A stretch of DNA of 11,236 nucleotides, taken from an uncultured Collinsella sp. GTDB lineage: Bacteria > Actinomycetota > Coriobacteriia > Coriobacteriales > Coriobacteriaceae. The notes beneath the pieces are model-generated. The model was not told the origin of the DNA. It saw only the letters and a program-made list of their open reading frames with translations, and searched no databases. Location of the stretch: contig URTL01000058.1 of NCBI GenBank assembly GCA_900550785.1, forward strand, positions 1-11,236, written 5' to 3'. Made by a program: the position numbers and the translations under genes. Shown here piece by piece: positions 1 to 6,880 of the stretch (its first letter is position 1; every line of letters begins with the position of its first letter).

Positions 1-6
1 GTCCTG

Positions 7-43
7 CGCAAGACGAAGGCCACATTAAGTGGCCTTCTTTGCG
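7..43 (+). terminator. Hairpin terminator of a gene upstream of the window
   Basis: GAAGGCCAC (15-23) and GTGGCCTTC (29-37) form a perfect 9-bp stem around a 5-nt loop. CGCAA (7-11) and TTGCG (39-43) can extend it. Only three T follow the core stem, so the U-tract is short. It probably ends a gene lying before position 1. Confidence 0.55.
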
Positions 44-63
44 TGCGGAACTCATTTTGAGCA

Positions 64-126
64 AGCACCCGCCCTGCCGGGGCTCCCGGGTTTCGTGACG
101 ACTCGGCCGTTCGGGTCAGGCGGGCT
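64..126 (+). other. Possible structured RNA with a three-way junction, unidentified
   Basis: The plus strand can fold into a closing stem (68-76 with 117-124, one bulged C at 72) that encloses two hairpins: CCGGG-gct-CCCGG (77-89) and ACTCG-gccgtt-CGGGT (101-116, one G-U pair). It lies between two terminators and is followed 16 nt later by the second. It could be a small RNA or the aptamer part of a leader. I do not recognise it as a known riboswitch class. GC-rich DNA folds easily by chance, so confidence is low. Confidence 0.3.
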
Positions 127-142
127 GATAGGAATAGAGTGA

Positions 143-171
143 ATGGGCGCGCCGTTGGCGCGTCCATTTTT
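143..171 (+). terminator. Rho-independent terminator
   Basis: ATGGGCGCGCC (143-153) pairs with GGCGCGTCCAT (157-167), an 11-bp stem with one G-U pair and a 3-nt loop. The last T of the stem begins a run of five T. It ends transcription arriving from the left and isolates the ATPase gene that follows. Confidence 0.7.
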
Positions 172-177
172 GTGCGG

Positions 178-204
178 GTGACAAAGGGACTGTCCCTTTG
201 TCAC
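178..204. repeat. Perfect 27-nt palindrome (REP-like unit)
   Basis: GTGACAAAGGGAC and GTCCCTTTGTCAC are exact reverse complements around a single central T at 191. Palindromes with an AAAGGGAC-GTCCCTTT core recur between genes in many anaerobe genomes, as I recall, and resemble REP elements moved by Y1 (IS200-type) transposases. No T-run follows on either side, so a terminator is unlikely. The palindrome is seen directly. The REP label is inference. Confidence 0.6.
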
Positions 205-244
205 ATTGCAATAAATGTGATGAAAGTGTGGCGAAATGAGCTTA

Positions 245-319
245 AAACTTCCGTAAATGTGATAAATGTCACGTTTTACCTAGGGTAAAATGTGGGAAAT
301 ATCACGCTTACGGAAGTTT
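245..319. repeat. 75-nt near-perfect palindrome before the ATPase gene
   Basis: The sequence is symmetric about position 282. AAACTTCCGTAA (245-256) matches TTACGGAAGTTT (308-319) exactly, GTGATA (259-264) matches TATCAC (300-305), and TTTTACC (274-280) matches GGTAAAA (284-290). Of 37 possible pairs, 29 are Watson-Crick, 3 are G-U and 5 mismatch. It ends 19 nt before the ATG at 339 and is AT-rich relative to its surroundings. A TAAAAT at 286-291 could be a -10 box inside it. It could be a short mobile palindromic element, a leader hairpin, or a large dyad operator. Confidence 0.7.
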
Positions 320-338
320 CTTTGCGGGAGGTTCGGTC

Positions 339-1703
339 ATGCAGCGAGATGTCATTGCCAAGCTTAACGCTTGGAAAGCGTCGGAATATCGTAAGCCGCT
401 TATCCTTAAGGGGGCGCGCCAGGTTGGAAAGACATGGGCGCTTAAGGAGTTCGGACGAACCTCGTACCGCAATTTTGTGTATCTGACGCTCGAGGAGCCG
501 TCACCTGGGGTACAGAGCGAGTACGCTCAGTTTTTCGAAGGTACGCGCGATCCTCGACGGATCATCTCAAACCTTTCCCTGGCACTTGGACAGCCTATCG
601 ATCCCGGCGAAACGCTGCTTATTATTGACGAGATCCAGGATTGTCCTTCTGCAGTCGGCGCCCTTAAATACTTCTGTGACGAGGCCCCCGAGTATCACGT
701 CGCATGCGCAGGGTCTTTGTTGGGCGTTCGCTTGTCCCGTGAGACCAGCGCTTTTCCGGTGGGAAAGGTCGAGTTCATGGAGATGCGCCCCATGAGCTTT
801 TCCGAGTTTCTGAAAGCCGAGGGCGCTGCAAACTACGACGAATACCTTGGCGGCCTGGATCAGATCGAGACAGTGCCCGATTTCTTCCATGTCCGTCTCG
901 TCGAGCATCTTCGTCGTTATTTTGCATGCGGCGGCATGCCAGAGGCTCTTGGCCGGTGGGCGGAGACGGGCGATATCGTTCAGGTCGATAAGGTGTTGTC
1001 TGATCTCTTGGATTCCTACGAGCGCGATTTTGCCAAGCATGGTGGCCGTGCGCAGTTCGCCAAGCTTTCGCAAATATGGAACTCGATTCCAGCTCAGTTG
1101 GCGCGCGAGAACAAAAAGTTCGTTTGGGGTGCGGTGCGCGAGGGGGCTCGTGCTCGAGAATACAAGGATGCTCTGGAATGGCTTGCCGATGCTGGGCTCA
1201 TCACGGCGGTTCGCCTTAATACTGCCGGTGGTGTGCCGCTCTCTGCGTACGATGACCTCAAGGCATTTAAAGTCTACTGTCTTGATGTCGGCTTGCTGCG
1301 CCGCATGGCAAGGCTGGATGCGTCCGCTTTTGCCATCTCGGATGCGCTATTTTCGGAGTTCAAAGGTTCGTTCGCCGAGAACTATGTGCTTCAGGCATTA
1401 CTTTCACAGTTAGATGCTGCTCCGCGTTACTGGACAAACGAGAAGCCGAAGCACGAAGTCGATTTTTTGATTCAAGTCGGAAACGAAATCGTTCCCGTCG
1501 AGGTCAAATCGGGAGAGGTCGTTCATTCCAAGAGCCTTAAGTACTATGCCGACAAGCATGCGGAGACGACTCCATTGAGGGTCCGCTACTCACTTAAGAA
1601 CCTAAAGCTCGACGACGGGGTGCTCAACATTCCGTTGTATTTGGCTGATCGATCTGTCCCTCTTATCAAAAAGGCGCTTGATTGTGCGCATCTTGACGTT
1701 TAG
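339..1703 (+). CDS. AAA ATPase, AAA_14/DUF4143 family
   Basis: This 454-aa protein has the two-part build of the common prokaryotic AAA_14 plus DUF4143 family. The ATPase half carries Walker A GARQVGKT (25-32), Walker B LLIIDEIQD with D97 and E98, and a sensor-like CAGSLLG. The C-terminal half holds EVDFLI followed by PVEVKSG (D375, E388, K390), which matches the D-ExK core of a PD-(D/E)XK nuclease-like fold. The family is widespread in anaerobes and its cellular role is unknown. A GGGAGG ribosome site at 326-331 sits 7 nt before the ATG. It appears to be a single-gene unit, preceded by the 75-nt palindrome and followed by a convergent gene. By eye its base composition is less GC-rich than its neighbours, which would fit recent acquisition. 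The family call is firm, the function is not known. Confidence 0.9.
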   Translation: MQRDVIAKLNAWKASEYRKPLILKGARQVGKTWALKEFGRTSYRNFVYLTLEEPSPGVQSEYAQFFEGTRDPRRIISNLSLALGQPIDPGETLLIIDEIQDCPSAVGALKYFCDEAPEYHVACAGSLLGVRLSRETSAFPVGKVEFMEMRPMSFSEFLKAEGAANYDEYLGGLDQIETVPDFFHVRLVEHLRRYFACGGMPEALGRWAETGDIVQVDKVLSDLLDSYERDFAKHGGRAQFAKLSQIWNSIPAQLARENKKFVWGAVREGARAREYKDALEWLADAGLITAVRLNTAGGVPLSAYDDLKAFKVYCLDVGLLRRMARLDASAFAISDALFSEFKGSFAENYVLQALLSQLDAAPRYWTNEKPKHEVDFLIQVGNEIVPVEVKSGEVVHSKSLKYYADKHAETTPLRVRYSLKNLKLDDGVLNIPLYLADRSVPLIKKALDCAHLDV

Positions 1704-1767
1704 ATCCTGGGTGAGCTGACGGGCGGCGGCTAATTAATCGCTCCGTTACGGCCAGGGAGCTTGGGCC

Positions 1768-2772
1768 TTAGCGATGCTTGCTTCGCCAAGCGGTGGGGGT
1801 GGTGCCGGTGTATTGCTTGAAGGCTTGGGCGAAGGCGGCCTGCTGAGGGTAGTCGAGCCGCTCTGCCACCTGCGCTATCGTGAGCGCGCTATCTGCCAAA
1901 AGGTCCTGTGCTCGCTCCATACGGCGTCTGCGAATGTAGGCGCCCAGGGACTCGCCGGTTTGGGCCTTAAAGGTGGCGCATAGTTTGGAGCGGCTTGTGT
2001 AGAGCCTCTCGGCCACCTCGTTGATACCCACACGTCTGCCTTTGTCGAGCGCGCGCTCAATCATTGCCGTTGCTTCTTCGGCAATGGTTATGCTGACGCG
2101 TGTGTCTGCTGCCTGCCGCGCCTGCTTGTGGGCCGCGCACGAACAGGCGAGCTCCGCGACCATGGTCTCCACGATGCCCTGCATATAGACGTGTCCGCCT
2201 ACGGTGCGGGCGCGGTCCTCGTTAATCCGGCGCAGCGTGTGGCAGATGGCAGACGTCGCTTCCTCGTGCCATGGCTCGGCAAACGACTCAAAGATTCCCG
2301 CGAACTCGGTGGGGTAGCGGTGCTCCAGTTCGTCAAAATATCCAGGCAAAAAGAGCACCGAGCGCGAGTGATAAAGCTCCCCCGCAAACAGCGGGCTTAA
2401 TTCCTCGCCACAGCTATCTTGGATAAAGCTGCAAACGGCATTGTTTGGCCACGGTCCATGCAATGGTTTAAGGTTTGCGGGCGTTATGCCAGCCTCGGGC
2501 ATGCATGTAAGTGTGGGCGCGCTGACCTCGCTCACGCAGGCGTATGGCTCGGGTGTGTATTCGGCCAGGTACATATCGCGCGTCGGGGTGATGAAATGCT
2601 CCATGACGATGCAGGCAGGGGAGAGAGGCATGATCCATGCGCGTCCGTGCGCCCGATCGTTTGCCACCTCGCCGGTAAAGACGGCGCCCTTGCCGGTAAG
2701 CTCCAAGCCAAACTGCTCAAATTGCGGTGCGTAGAGCTCGGTTATGTCGGTCGCTGCCCGCCGTATTTGCAA
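1768..2772 (-). CDS. AraC-family transcriptional regulator
   Basis: The protein has 334 aa. Its last hundred residues form an AraC/XylS DNA-binding domain with two helix-turn-helix units, about 248-270 (INEVAERLYTSRSKLCATFK) and 297-318 (TIAQVAERLDYPQQAAFAQAFK), ending in the usual GTTPTAWR. The N-terminal 230 residues presumably sense a ligand but match nothing I can name. The start is TTG, supported by AAGGAAGGGG six bases upstream; no ATG start gives the full N-terminus. It is transcribed away from the ABC transporter pair at 2887, the layout seen for YbtA with YbtPQ, where the AraC protein activates transporter genes when siderophore is bound. Control of 2887-6471 and of itself from the shared 114-bp gap is therefore likely. 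The ligand is unknown. Confidence 0.9.
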   Translation of the reverse strand: MQIRRAATDITELYAPQFEQFGLELTGKGAVFTGEVANDRAHGRAWIMPLSPACIVMEHFITPTRDMYLAEYTPEPYACVSEVSAPTLTCMPEAGITPANLKPLHGPWPNNAVCSFIQDSCGEELSPLFAGELYHSRSVLFLPGYFDELEHRYPTEFAGIFESFAEPWHEEATSAICHTLRRINEDRARTVGGHVYMQGIVETMVAELACSCAAHKQARQAADTRVSITIAEEATAMIERALDKGRRVGINEVAERLYTSRSKLCATFKAQTGESLGAYIRRRRMERAQDLLADSALTIAQVAERLDYPQQAAFAQAFKQYTGTTPTAWRSKHR

Positions 2773-2778
2773 AAGCGT

Positions 2779-2788
2779 CCCCTTCCTT
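2779..2788 (-). promoter_or_regulatory. Ribosome binding site deciding a TTG start
   Basis: On the minus strand AAGGAAGGGG lies 6 nt before the TTG at 2772-2770. It is the reason for choosing this non-ATG start for the AraC regulator. Confidence 0.65.
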
Positions 2789-2846
2789 TGCGGAAACGTC
2801 CACGCCTGGCTCGATTGTGTGCCTTGGCTAACATATCAATGATAAG

Positions 2847-2862
2847 TTGATTAAGGTTAACT
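2847..2862. promoter_or_regulatory. Candidate iron-box half-site in the divergent promoter region
   Basis: The gap 2773-2886 serves both the AraC gene and the ABC operon. It contains TTGATTAAGGTTAACT. TAAGGTTA fits the half-site TWAGGTWA of the actinobacterial DtxR/IdeR consensus, while the other half is poor. The 10-mer AAGGTTAACT (2853-2862) recurs upstream of the fezA-like gene at 6493-6502. A small dyad TATCA-a-TGATA (2833-2843) lies beside it. I could not assign -35 and -10 boxes with confidence on either strand. Confidence 0.4.
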
Positions 2863-2886
2863 CTCAAGCCGTTAGAAAGGAACCTT

Positions 2887-4713
2887 ATGGCAAAGGGATC
2901 AAAAAGGGAAGGCGGCGGTATCGGCGAGCTGCTTGCATATGCCGGCGACCGTAAATTCCTAACGTATTTGGGCATGGCTCTCTCAGCGCTCTCGCAGCTG
3001 CTGAGCTTTGGCCCGTACGTGTGCATTTGGCTTGTCGCGCGCGATCTGATCGCCGTGACGCCCAACTGGAGCGAAGCCACTAACATCGCGATGTATGGCT
3101 GGTGGGCCGTGGGTTTTGCCCTGGCAAGCATCGTAGCTTATTTCGTGGGGCTCATGTGCACGCACCTGTCTGCGTTTCGCTGCGCGTCCAATATTCGCAA
3201 GACTACGAGCGAGCACCTGCTTAAGCTGCCGCTTGGCTACTTTGACACGCACGCCACCGGTGAGCTGCGCCGTATTGTAGACGGATGCGCCGCCTCCACC
3301 GAGACCCTGCTCGCGCACATGCTGCCCGATATCGCCGGCGCCACCGCCATGGTCGTGGGCTTGCTCGTGCTGCTTTTCGCCCTCGATTGGCGTTTGGGGG
3401 TGGCATGCCTTATCTCGGTCGTCGTTTCGCTTGGCGCCATGGCCACCATGATGAGCGGCAAAGGCGCCGAGTTCATGAAGGCCTACATGGGAGCGCTGGT
3501 CAAGATGAACAAGACCGGCACCGAATACGTACGTGGCATCCCCGTGGTCAAGGTGTTTCAGCAGACGGTCTACTCCTTCAAGGCCTTCCACGATGCGATC
3601 GCCGAATACGCCGACATGGCACAAAACTATGCGGGCACGTTTTGCCGAGGTCCGCAGGTACTCAACCTTACGGCGCTCAATGGCCTCGTGGCATTCTTTT
3701 TGCCGGTGGCGTTGCTGCTGGCTCCGGGCGAGACGGACTTCGCGCATTTTATGGCAAACTTCACGTTTTACGCGATATTTTCGGCCGTGGTACCGACGGC
3801 CATGACCAAGCTCATGTTTGTGGGCGAGGCCTCTCAGATGAGTGCCGATTCGCTGGCTCGCATCCGAAGCATCATGGATTCCAAGCAGCTCTCCGTGCCC
3901 GCCCAACCCAAGCACCCTGCCAGCGGCGACGTGCGATTTGAGGACGTGAGTTTTACCTATGAGGGTGCCGAAACACCTGCCGTTAGCCATGTAAGTTTTA
4001 GCGTTCCCGCTGGTAGTACCCTTGCGCTTGTGGGTCCTTCGGGCGGCGGCAAGTCAACCTGCGCAAGCCTGATTCCTCGTTTTTGGGATGTCTCTTCGGG
4101 CCGCGTACTCGTGGGCGGTGTGGACGTTCGCGATATGGATCCGCACGAGCTTATGGACCAGGTCGCCTTCGTGTTCCAGACCAACCGGCTGTTCCGGCAA
4201 ACACTTGCCGATAACGTGCGCGCCTCCAAGCCTACGGCCACTGACGACGAAGTGCGTGCGGCCCTCTCCGCAGCTCAGTGCGACGACATTGTGGCCAAGC
4301 TCCCACAGGGCATCAATACCATGCTCGGTGCCGGCGGAGCATATCTTTCGGGCGGCGAGGTTCAGCGTGTGGCGCTCGCCCGCGCGATCCTTAAAGACGC
4401 GCCTATCGTGGTGCTCGATGAGGCCACGGCGTTTGCCGACCCCGAGAACGAGGCGCTCATTCAGCGCGCTTTTAGCAAGTTGGCGGCGGGCCGCACGGTC
4501 ATTATGATTGCGCACCGACTCTCGACTGTAGTGGGCGCAGACAGGATCGTGGTGCTCAACCAGGGCAGCGTGCAGGAGACTGGCACTCATGTCGAGCTGC
4601 TGTCCCAAAACGGCCTGTATGCCAAGATGTGGGCCGAATACGAACAGGCCGCGAGCTGGAAAATCACTGCAGTGACCGCGGATGCCGCCGTCACGAAGGG
4701 AGGCGAGGCCTAA
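2887..4713 (+). CDS. ABC half-transporter, YbtP/IrtA-like (first subunit)
   Basis: This 608-aa protein fuses an ABC type-1 transmembrane domain (about residues 20-320, several hydrophobic helices) to a nucleotide-binding domain. Motifs in order are Walker A GPSGGGKST (383-391), Q-loop Q431, signature LSGGE (487-491), Walker B with D511 and catalytic E512, and switch H543. The D-loop reads DEATAFADPENE where most exporters have SALD or SLDV. This variant fits my recollection of the siderophore-type pairs YbtP/YbtQ and IrtA/IrtB, which keep an exporter fold but import iron-siderophore complexes. The next gene starts on the base after this stop codon, so the two should form a heterodimer in the cytoplasmic membrane. 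AGAAAGGA precedes the ATG. A peptide or drug exporter remains possible; substrate and direction are inferred from context. Confidence 0.9.
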   Translation: MAKGSKREGGGIGELLAYAGDRKFLTYLGMALSALSQLLSFGPYVCIWLVARDLIAVTPNWSEATNIAMYGWWAVGFALASIVAYFVGLMCTHLSAFRCASNIRKTTSEHLLKLPLGYFDTHATGELRRIVDGCAASTETLLAHMLPDIAGATAMVVGLLVLLFALDWRLGVACLISVVVSLGAMATMMSGKGAEFMKAYMGALVKMNKTGTEYVRGIPVVKVFQQTVYSFKAFHDAIAEYADMAQNYAGTFCRGPQVLNLTALNGLVAFFLPVALLLAPGETDFAHFMANFTFYAIFSAVVPTAMTKLMFVGEASQMSADSLARIRSIMDSKQLSVPAQPKHPASGDVRFEDVSFTYEGAETPAVSHVSFSVPAGSTLALVGPSGGGKSTCASLIPRFWDVSSGRVLVGGVDVRDMDPHELMDQVAFVFQTNRLFRQTLADNVRASKPTATDDEVRAALSAAQCDDIVAKLPQGINTMLGAGGAYLSGGEVQRVALARAILKDAPIVVLDEATAFADPENEALIQRAFSKLAAGRTVIMIAHRLSTVVGADRIVVLNQGSVQETGTHVELLSQNGLYAKMWAEYEQAASWKITAVTADAAVTKGGEA

Positions 4714-6471
4714 ATGTTCGCCTCATTCCAAAAGAAGTATTTCCTATCCGATAAAGGCGTCGCCGGCGTAAAACGTGGCATTTTCTGGACCACGCTCACT
4801 AATCTCATTACCATGGCCGGCATGGGCTTTTTATTCCTGGTTATGGCCGGCTTTGTCGAGCATCTCGCCAGCGGGGCTGATCTGCCGGATGCCCTGCCGA
4901 TCGTGGGTGGCCTCCTGGTCTTTTTCGTGTTGCTCTTTGCCTCTAACTGGCAGCAGTATTACTACACCTACTGCATCTTCTACGAGGAGTGCGGCAAGCA
5001 GCGTATGGAGATTGCCGAGCGCTTGCGCAAACTGCCGCTGTCGTTTTTTGGTCGTCGTGATCTGGCCGATTTAACCGAGACCATCATGGGCGACGTCCAG
5101 GCCATGGAGCACGCCTACAGCCACGTGCTGGGAGAGCTTTGGGGTGCCATCATCGCAAGCGCCATTGTGTTCGTGGCGTCGCTGTTCTTTTGCTGGCAGC
5201 TGGCGATCTCGGCGTTTTGGAGCGTTCCCGTGGCCTTTGCCGTACTGTATCTAACATGCGGCCCCATGACCCCGGTGTTCGATCGCGTGCGTGCCGAGAA
5301 GGTCAAGGTTACCGAGGCAATTCAAGAGACGCTCGACTGCGTTCGCGAGATCCGCGCCACCAACCAGGAGGCCCATTATCTTGAGGGGCTCAACGCCGTG
5401 ATCGATGCCGAGGAGCGCGAGACCACCAAGGGCGAGCTCGCTAACGGGCTTTTGGTCAACTCCGCCTTTGTCATCCTGCGTCTGGGCATTGCCACCACGC
5501 TGGTTACGGGCGCCGCGGTGGTCGCCTCCGGGCAGGTCGACTTTTTGGTGATGTTTGCCTTCCTGCTTATGGTGAGCCGTATCTATGCGCCCTTTGACCA
5601 GGCGTTAATGTTAATGTCCGAGCTGTTTGCCGCCGAGTCGTCTGCCAAGCGCATGCGTTCCATCATGGAAGAGCCTGTGGCGCGGGGCAGCGAGAAATTT
5701 GAGCCCGCGGGTCACGATGTGGTGTTCGATCACGTGGCATTTGGCTATGGTGCGGGCGAGGACGGCCGCGCCGGCGAGAAAGTTCTTACCGATGTGAGCT
5801 TTACCGCCAAGGAAGGCGAAGTTACGGCGCTGGTCGGTCCTTCGGGTTCCGGTAAGTCTACGGTGAGCCGCCTGGCCGCGCGCTTTTGGGATGCCACCGC
5901 GGGCAAGGTTACCGTGGGCGGTGTGGATGTTGCGACCGTTGATCCCGAGGTACTGCTGCGTGATTACGCCATCGTGTTCCAAGACGTGCTGCTCTTTGAC
6001 GACACGGTGATGGGAAACATCCGCCTCGGGCGTCGTGATGCCACCGATGAGGAAGTGCTTGCGGCCGCGCGTGCCGCCAACTGCGACGAGTTTGTGAGCC
6101 GCATGCCGCAGGGCTACGACACCATGATCGGTGAGAACGGCTCCAAACTCTCCGGCGGCGAGCGCCAGCGCATCTCTATCGCCCGTGCGCTGCTCAAAGA
6201 CGCGCCTATCGTGCTGTTGGACGAGGCGACGGCGAGCTTGGATGTGGAGAACGAGACCGTGGTACAGCAGGCGCTTTCCCGTCTGCTTACAGGTAAGACG
6301 GTTATCGTGATTGCGCATCGCATGCGTACGGTGGAAAATGCCGACAAAATCGTTGTGCTCAAGGATGGTGTGGTTGCCGAGCATGGCGCTCCGGCGCAGC
6401 TCAAGGCGGCAGGTGGAGAATTCGCCCGCATGGTTGCGCTGCAAAAGGAGGCGGCTGCCTGGCAGCTGTAG
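4714..6471 (+). CDS. ABC half-transporter, YbtQ/IrtB-like (second subunit)
   Basis: This is a 585-aa half-transporter with an N-terminal transmembrane domain and a C-terminal nucleotide-binding domain. It carries Walker A GPSGSGKST (375-383), signature LSGGERQR (from 479), Walker B LLDEATASLD with D503 and E504, and switch H535. All catalytic residues are canonical, whereas its partner has an altered D-loop (FADP), so the pair is asymmetric. The ATG follows directly on the TAA of the first subunit with no gap, and GGGAGGCGAG at the end of that gene can serve as ribosome site, which suggests coupled translation. No clear terminator follows, so some reading through into the fezA-like gene 145 nt downstream is possible. 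Siderophore-iron uptake is the favoured role, from the AraC neighbour and the iron-storage genes downstream. Confidence 0.9.
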   Translation: MFASFQKKYFLSDKGVAGVKRGIFWTTLTNLITMAGMGFLFLVMAGFVEHLASGADLPDALPIVGGLLVFFVLLFASNWQQYYYTYCIFYEECGKQRMEIAERLRKLPLSFFGRRDLADLTETIMGDVQAMEHAYSHVLGELWGAIIASAIVFVASLFFCWQLAISAFWSVPVAFAVLYLTCGPMTPVFDRVRAEKVKVTEAIQETLDCVREIRATNQEAHYLEGLNAVIDAEERETTKGELANGLLVNSAFVILRLGIATTLVTGAAVVASGQVDFLVMFAFLLMVSRIYAPFDQALMLMSELFAAESSAKRMRSIMEEPVARGSEKFEPAGHDVVFDHVAFGYGAGEDGRAGEKVLTDVSFTAKEGEVTALVGPSGSGKSTVSRLAARFWDATAGKVTVGGVDVATVDPEVLLRDYAIVFQDVLLFDDTVMGNIRLGRRDATDEEVLAAARAANCDEFVSRMPQGYDTMIGENGSKLSGGERQRISIARALLKDAPIVLLDEATASLDVENETVVQQALSRLLTGKTVIVIAHRMRTVENADKIVVLKDGVVAEHGAPAQLKAAGGEFARMVALQKEAAAWQL

Positions 6472-6489
6472 GAAAGGGGACCAAGATTT

Positions 6490-6531
6490 CCAAAGGTTAA
6501 CTTTGGTTGACCATAATAGTTCGACTAAACT
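6490..6531 (+). promoter_or_regulatory. Promoter and operator region of the fezAB-like operon
   Basis: CCAAAG (6490-6495) and CTTTGG (6501-6506) form an inverted repeat around GTTAA. It includes AAGGTTAACT (6493-6502), identical to the 10-mer before the ABC operon. A plausible promoter overlaps it: TTGGTT (6503-6508), 17-nt spacer, TAAACT (6526-6531). TTGACC at 6507-6512 is an alternative -35. A smaller dyad GACTA-aac-TAGTC lies at 6523-6535. A repressor bound to the inverted repeat would cover the -35 box. An iron-dependent regulator is the best guess. Confidence 0.45.
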
Positions 6532-6616
6532 AGTCTCAAAAGCGTGCTCGAGCAAACTAATGAACTCGGGTGCTAAGGCACCATGCCGCGCTTGTGCGGC
6601 AAAAGGGAGAAGCAAC

Positions 6617-6862
6617 ATGAAGAAGTCCACGTTTAACACCCTGCTTGTCGGTGGCGGTTTTCTGCTTGGTACGGCCGGCATCAAGCTGCTCACCAGCGCT
6701 CCGGTAAAGAACGCCTGCGTGCAGGGCATCGCGTGCGGTATGCGCGTCAAGAACTGCTACCAGGACATGGTCGAGCAGGCCAAGGCCAATGTCGATGACA
6801 TGGTTGCCGAGGCTGCCTACATCACCCAGAGCGAGGCCGCTGCTGACGAGGCAGCCGAGTAA
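6617..6862 (+). CDS. fezA: Small Gly-rich membrane protein, FezA-like (DUF6110-type)
   Basis: This 81-aa protein has a single N-terminal hydrophobic segment (about 8-26) rich in glycine, with a G14-xxx-G18-xx-G21 pattern that favours helix packing in the membrane. An amphipathic, then acidic and alanine-rich tail follows. Three cysteines (34, 40, 47) lie just past the membrane segment. The reading frame is open further upstream, but the ATG at 6617 is preceded by GGGAG at a proper distance and starts MKKS, typical of a small membrane protein. It resembles the DUF6110-type proteins that, as I recall, are found beside HMA_2 P-type ATPases. In Clostridioides difficile the gene at this position is fezA, required with fezB for ferrosomes, membrane-bound iron granules. 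The FezA name rests on context and overall design, not on alignment. The FezB-like gene follows after 18 nt. Confidence 0.65.
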   Translation: MKKSTFNTLLVGGGFLLGTAGIKLLTSAPVKNACVQGIACGMRVKNCYQDMVEQAKANVDDMVAEAAYITQSEAAADEAAE

Positions 6863-6880
6863 CGCTCCCAGGCACAAACT

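Noticed and set aside
178..204. 27-nt palindrome as a Rho-independent terminator
   Set aside because: No T-run follows the dyad on either strand, and a terminator already lies at 143-171.
292..486. 64-aa open frame overlapping the start of the ATPase gene
   Set aside because: It begins inside the 75-nt palindrome and reads the ATPase gene in another frame, with no ribosome site.
2983..3990. 335-aa minus-strand open frame within the first ABC gene
   Set aside because: It lies wholly opposite a well-supported transmembrane domain, has biased composition and no ribosome site.
6311..6616. Extended N-terminus for the FezA-like protein, starting at 6311
   Set aside because: It would overlap the end of the ABC gene by 160 nt and encode Arg-rich, non-family sequence. 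The ATG at 6617 has a good ribosome site.
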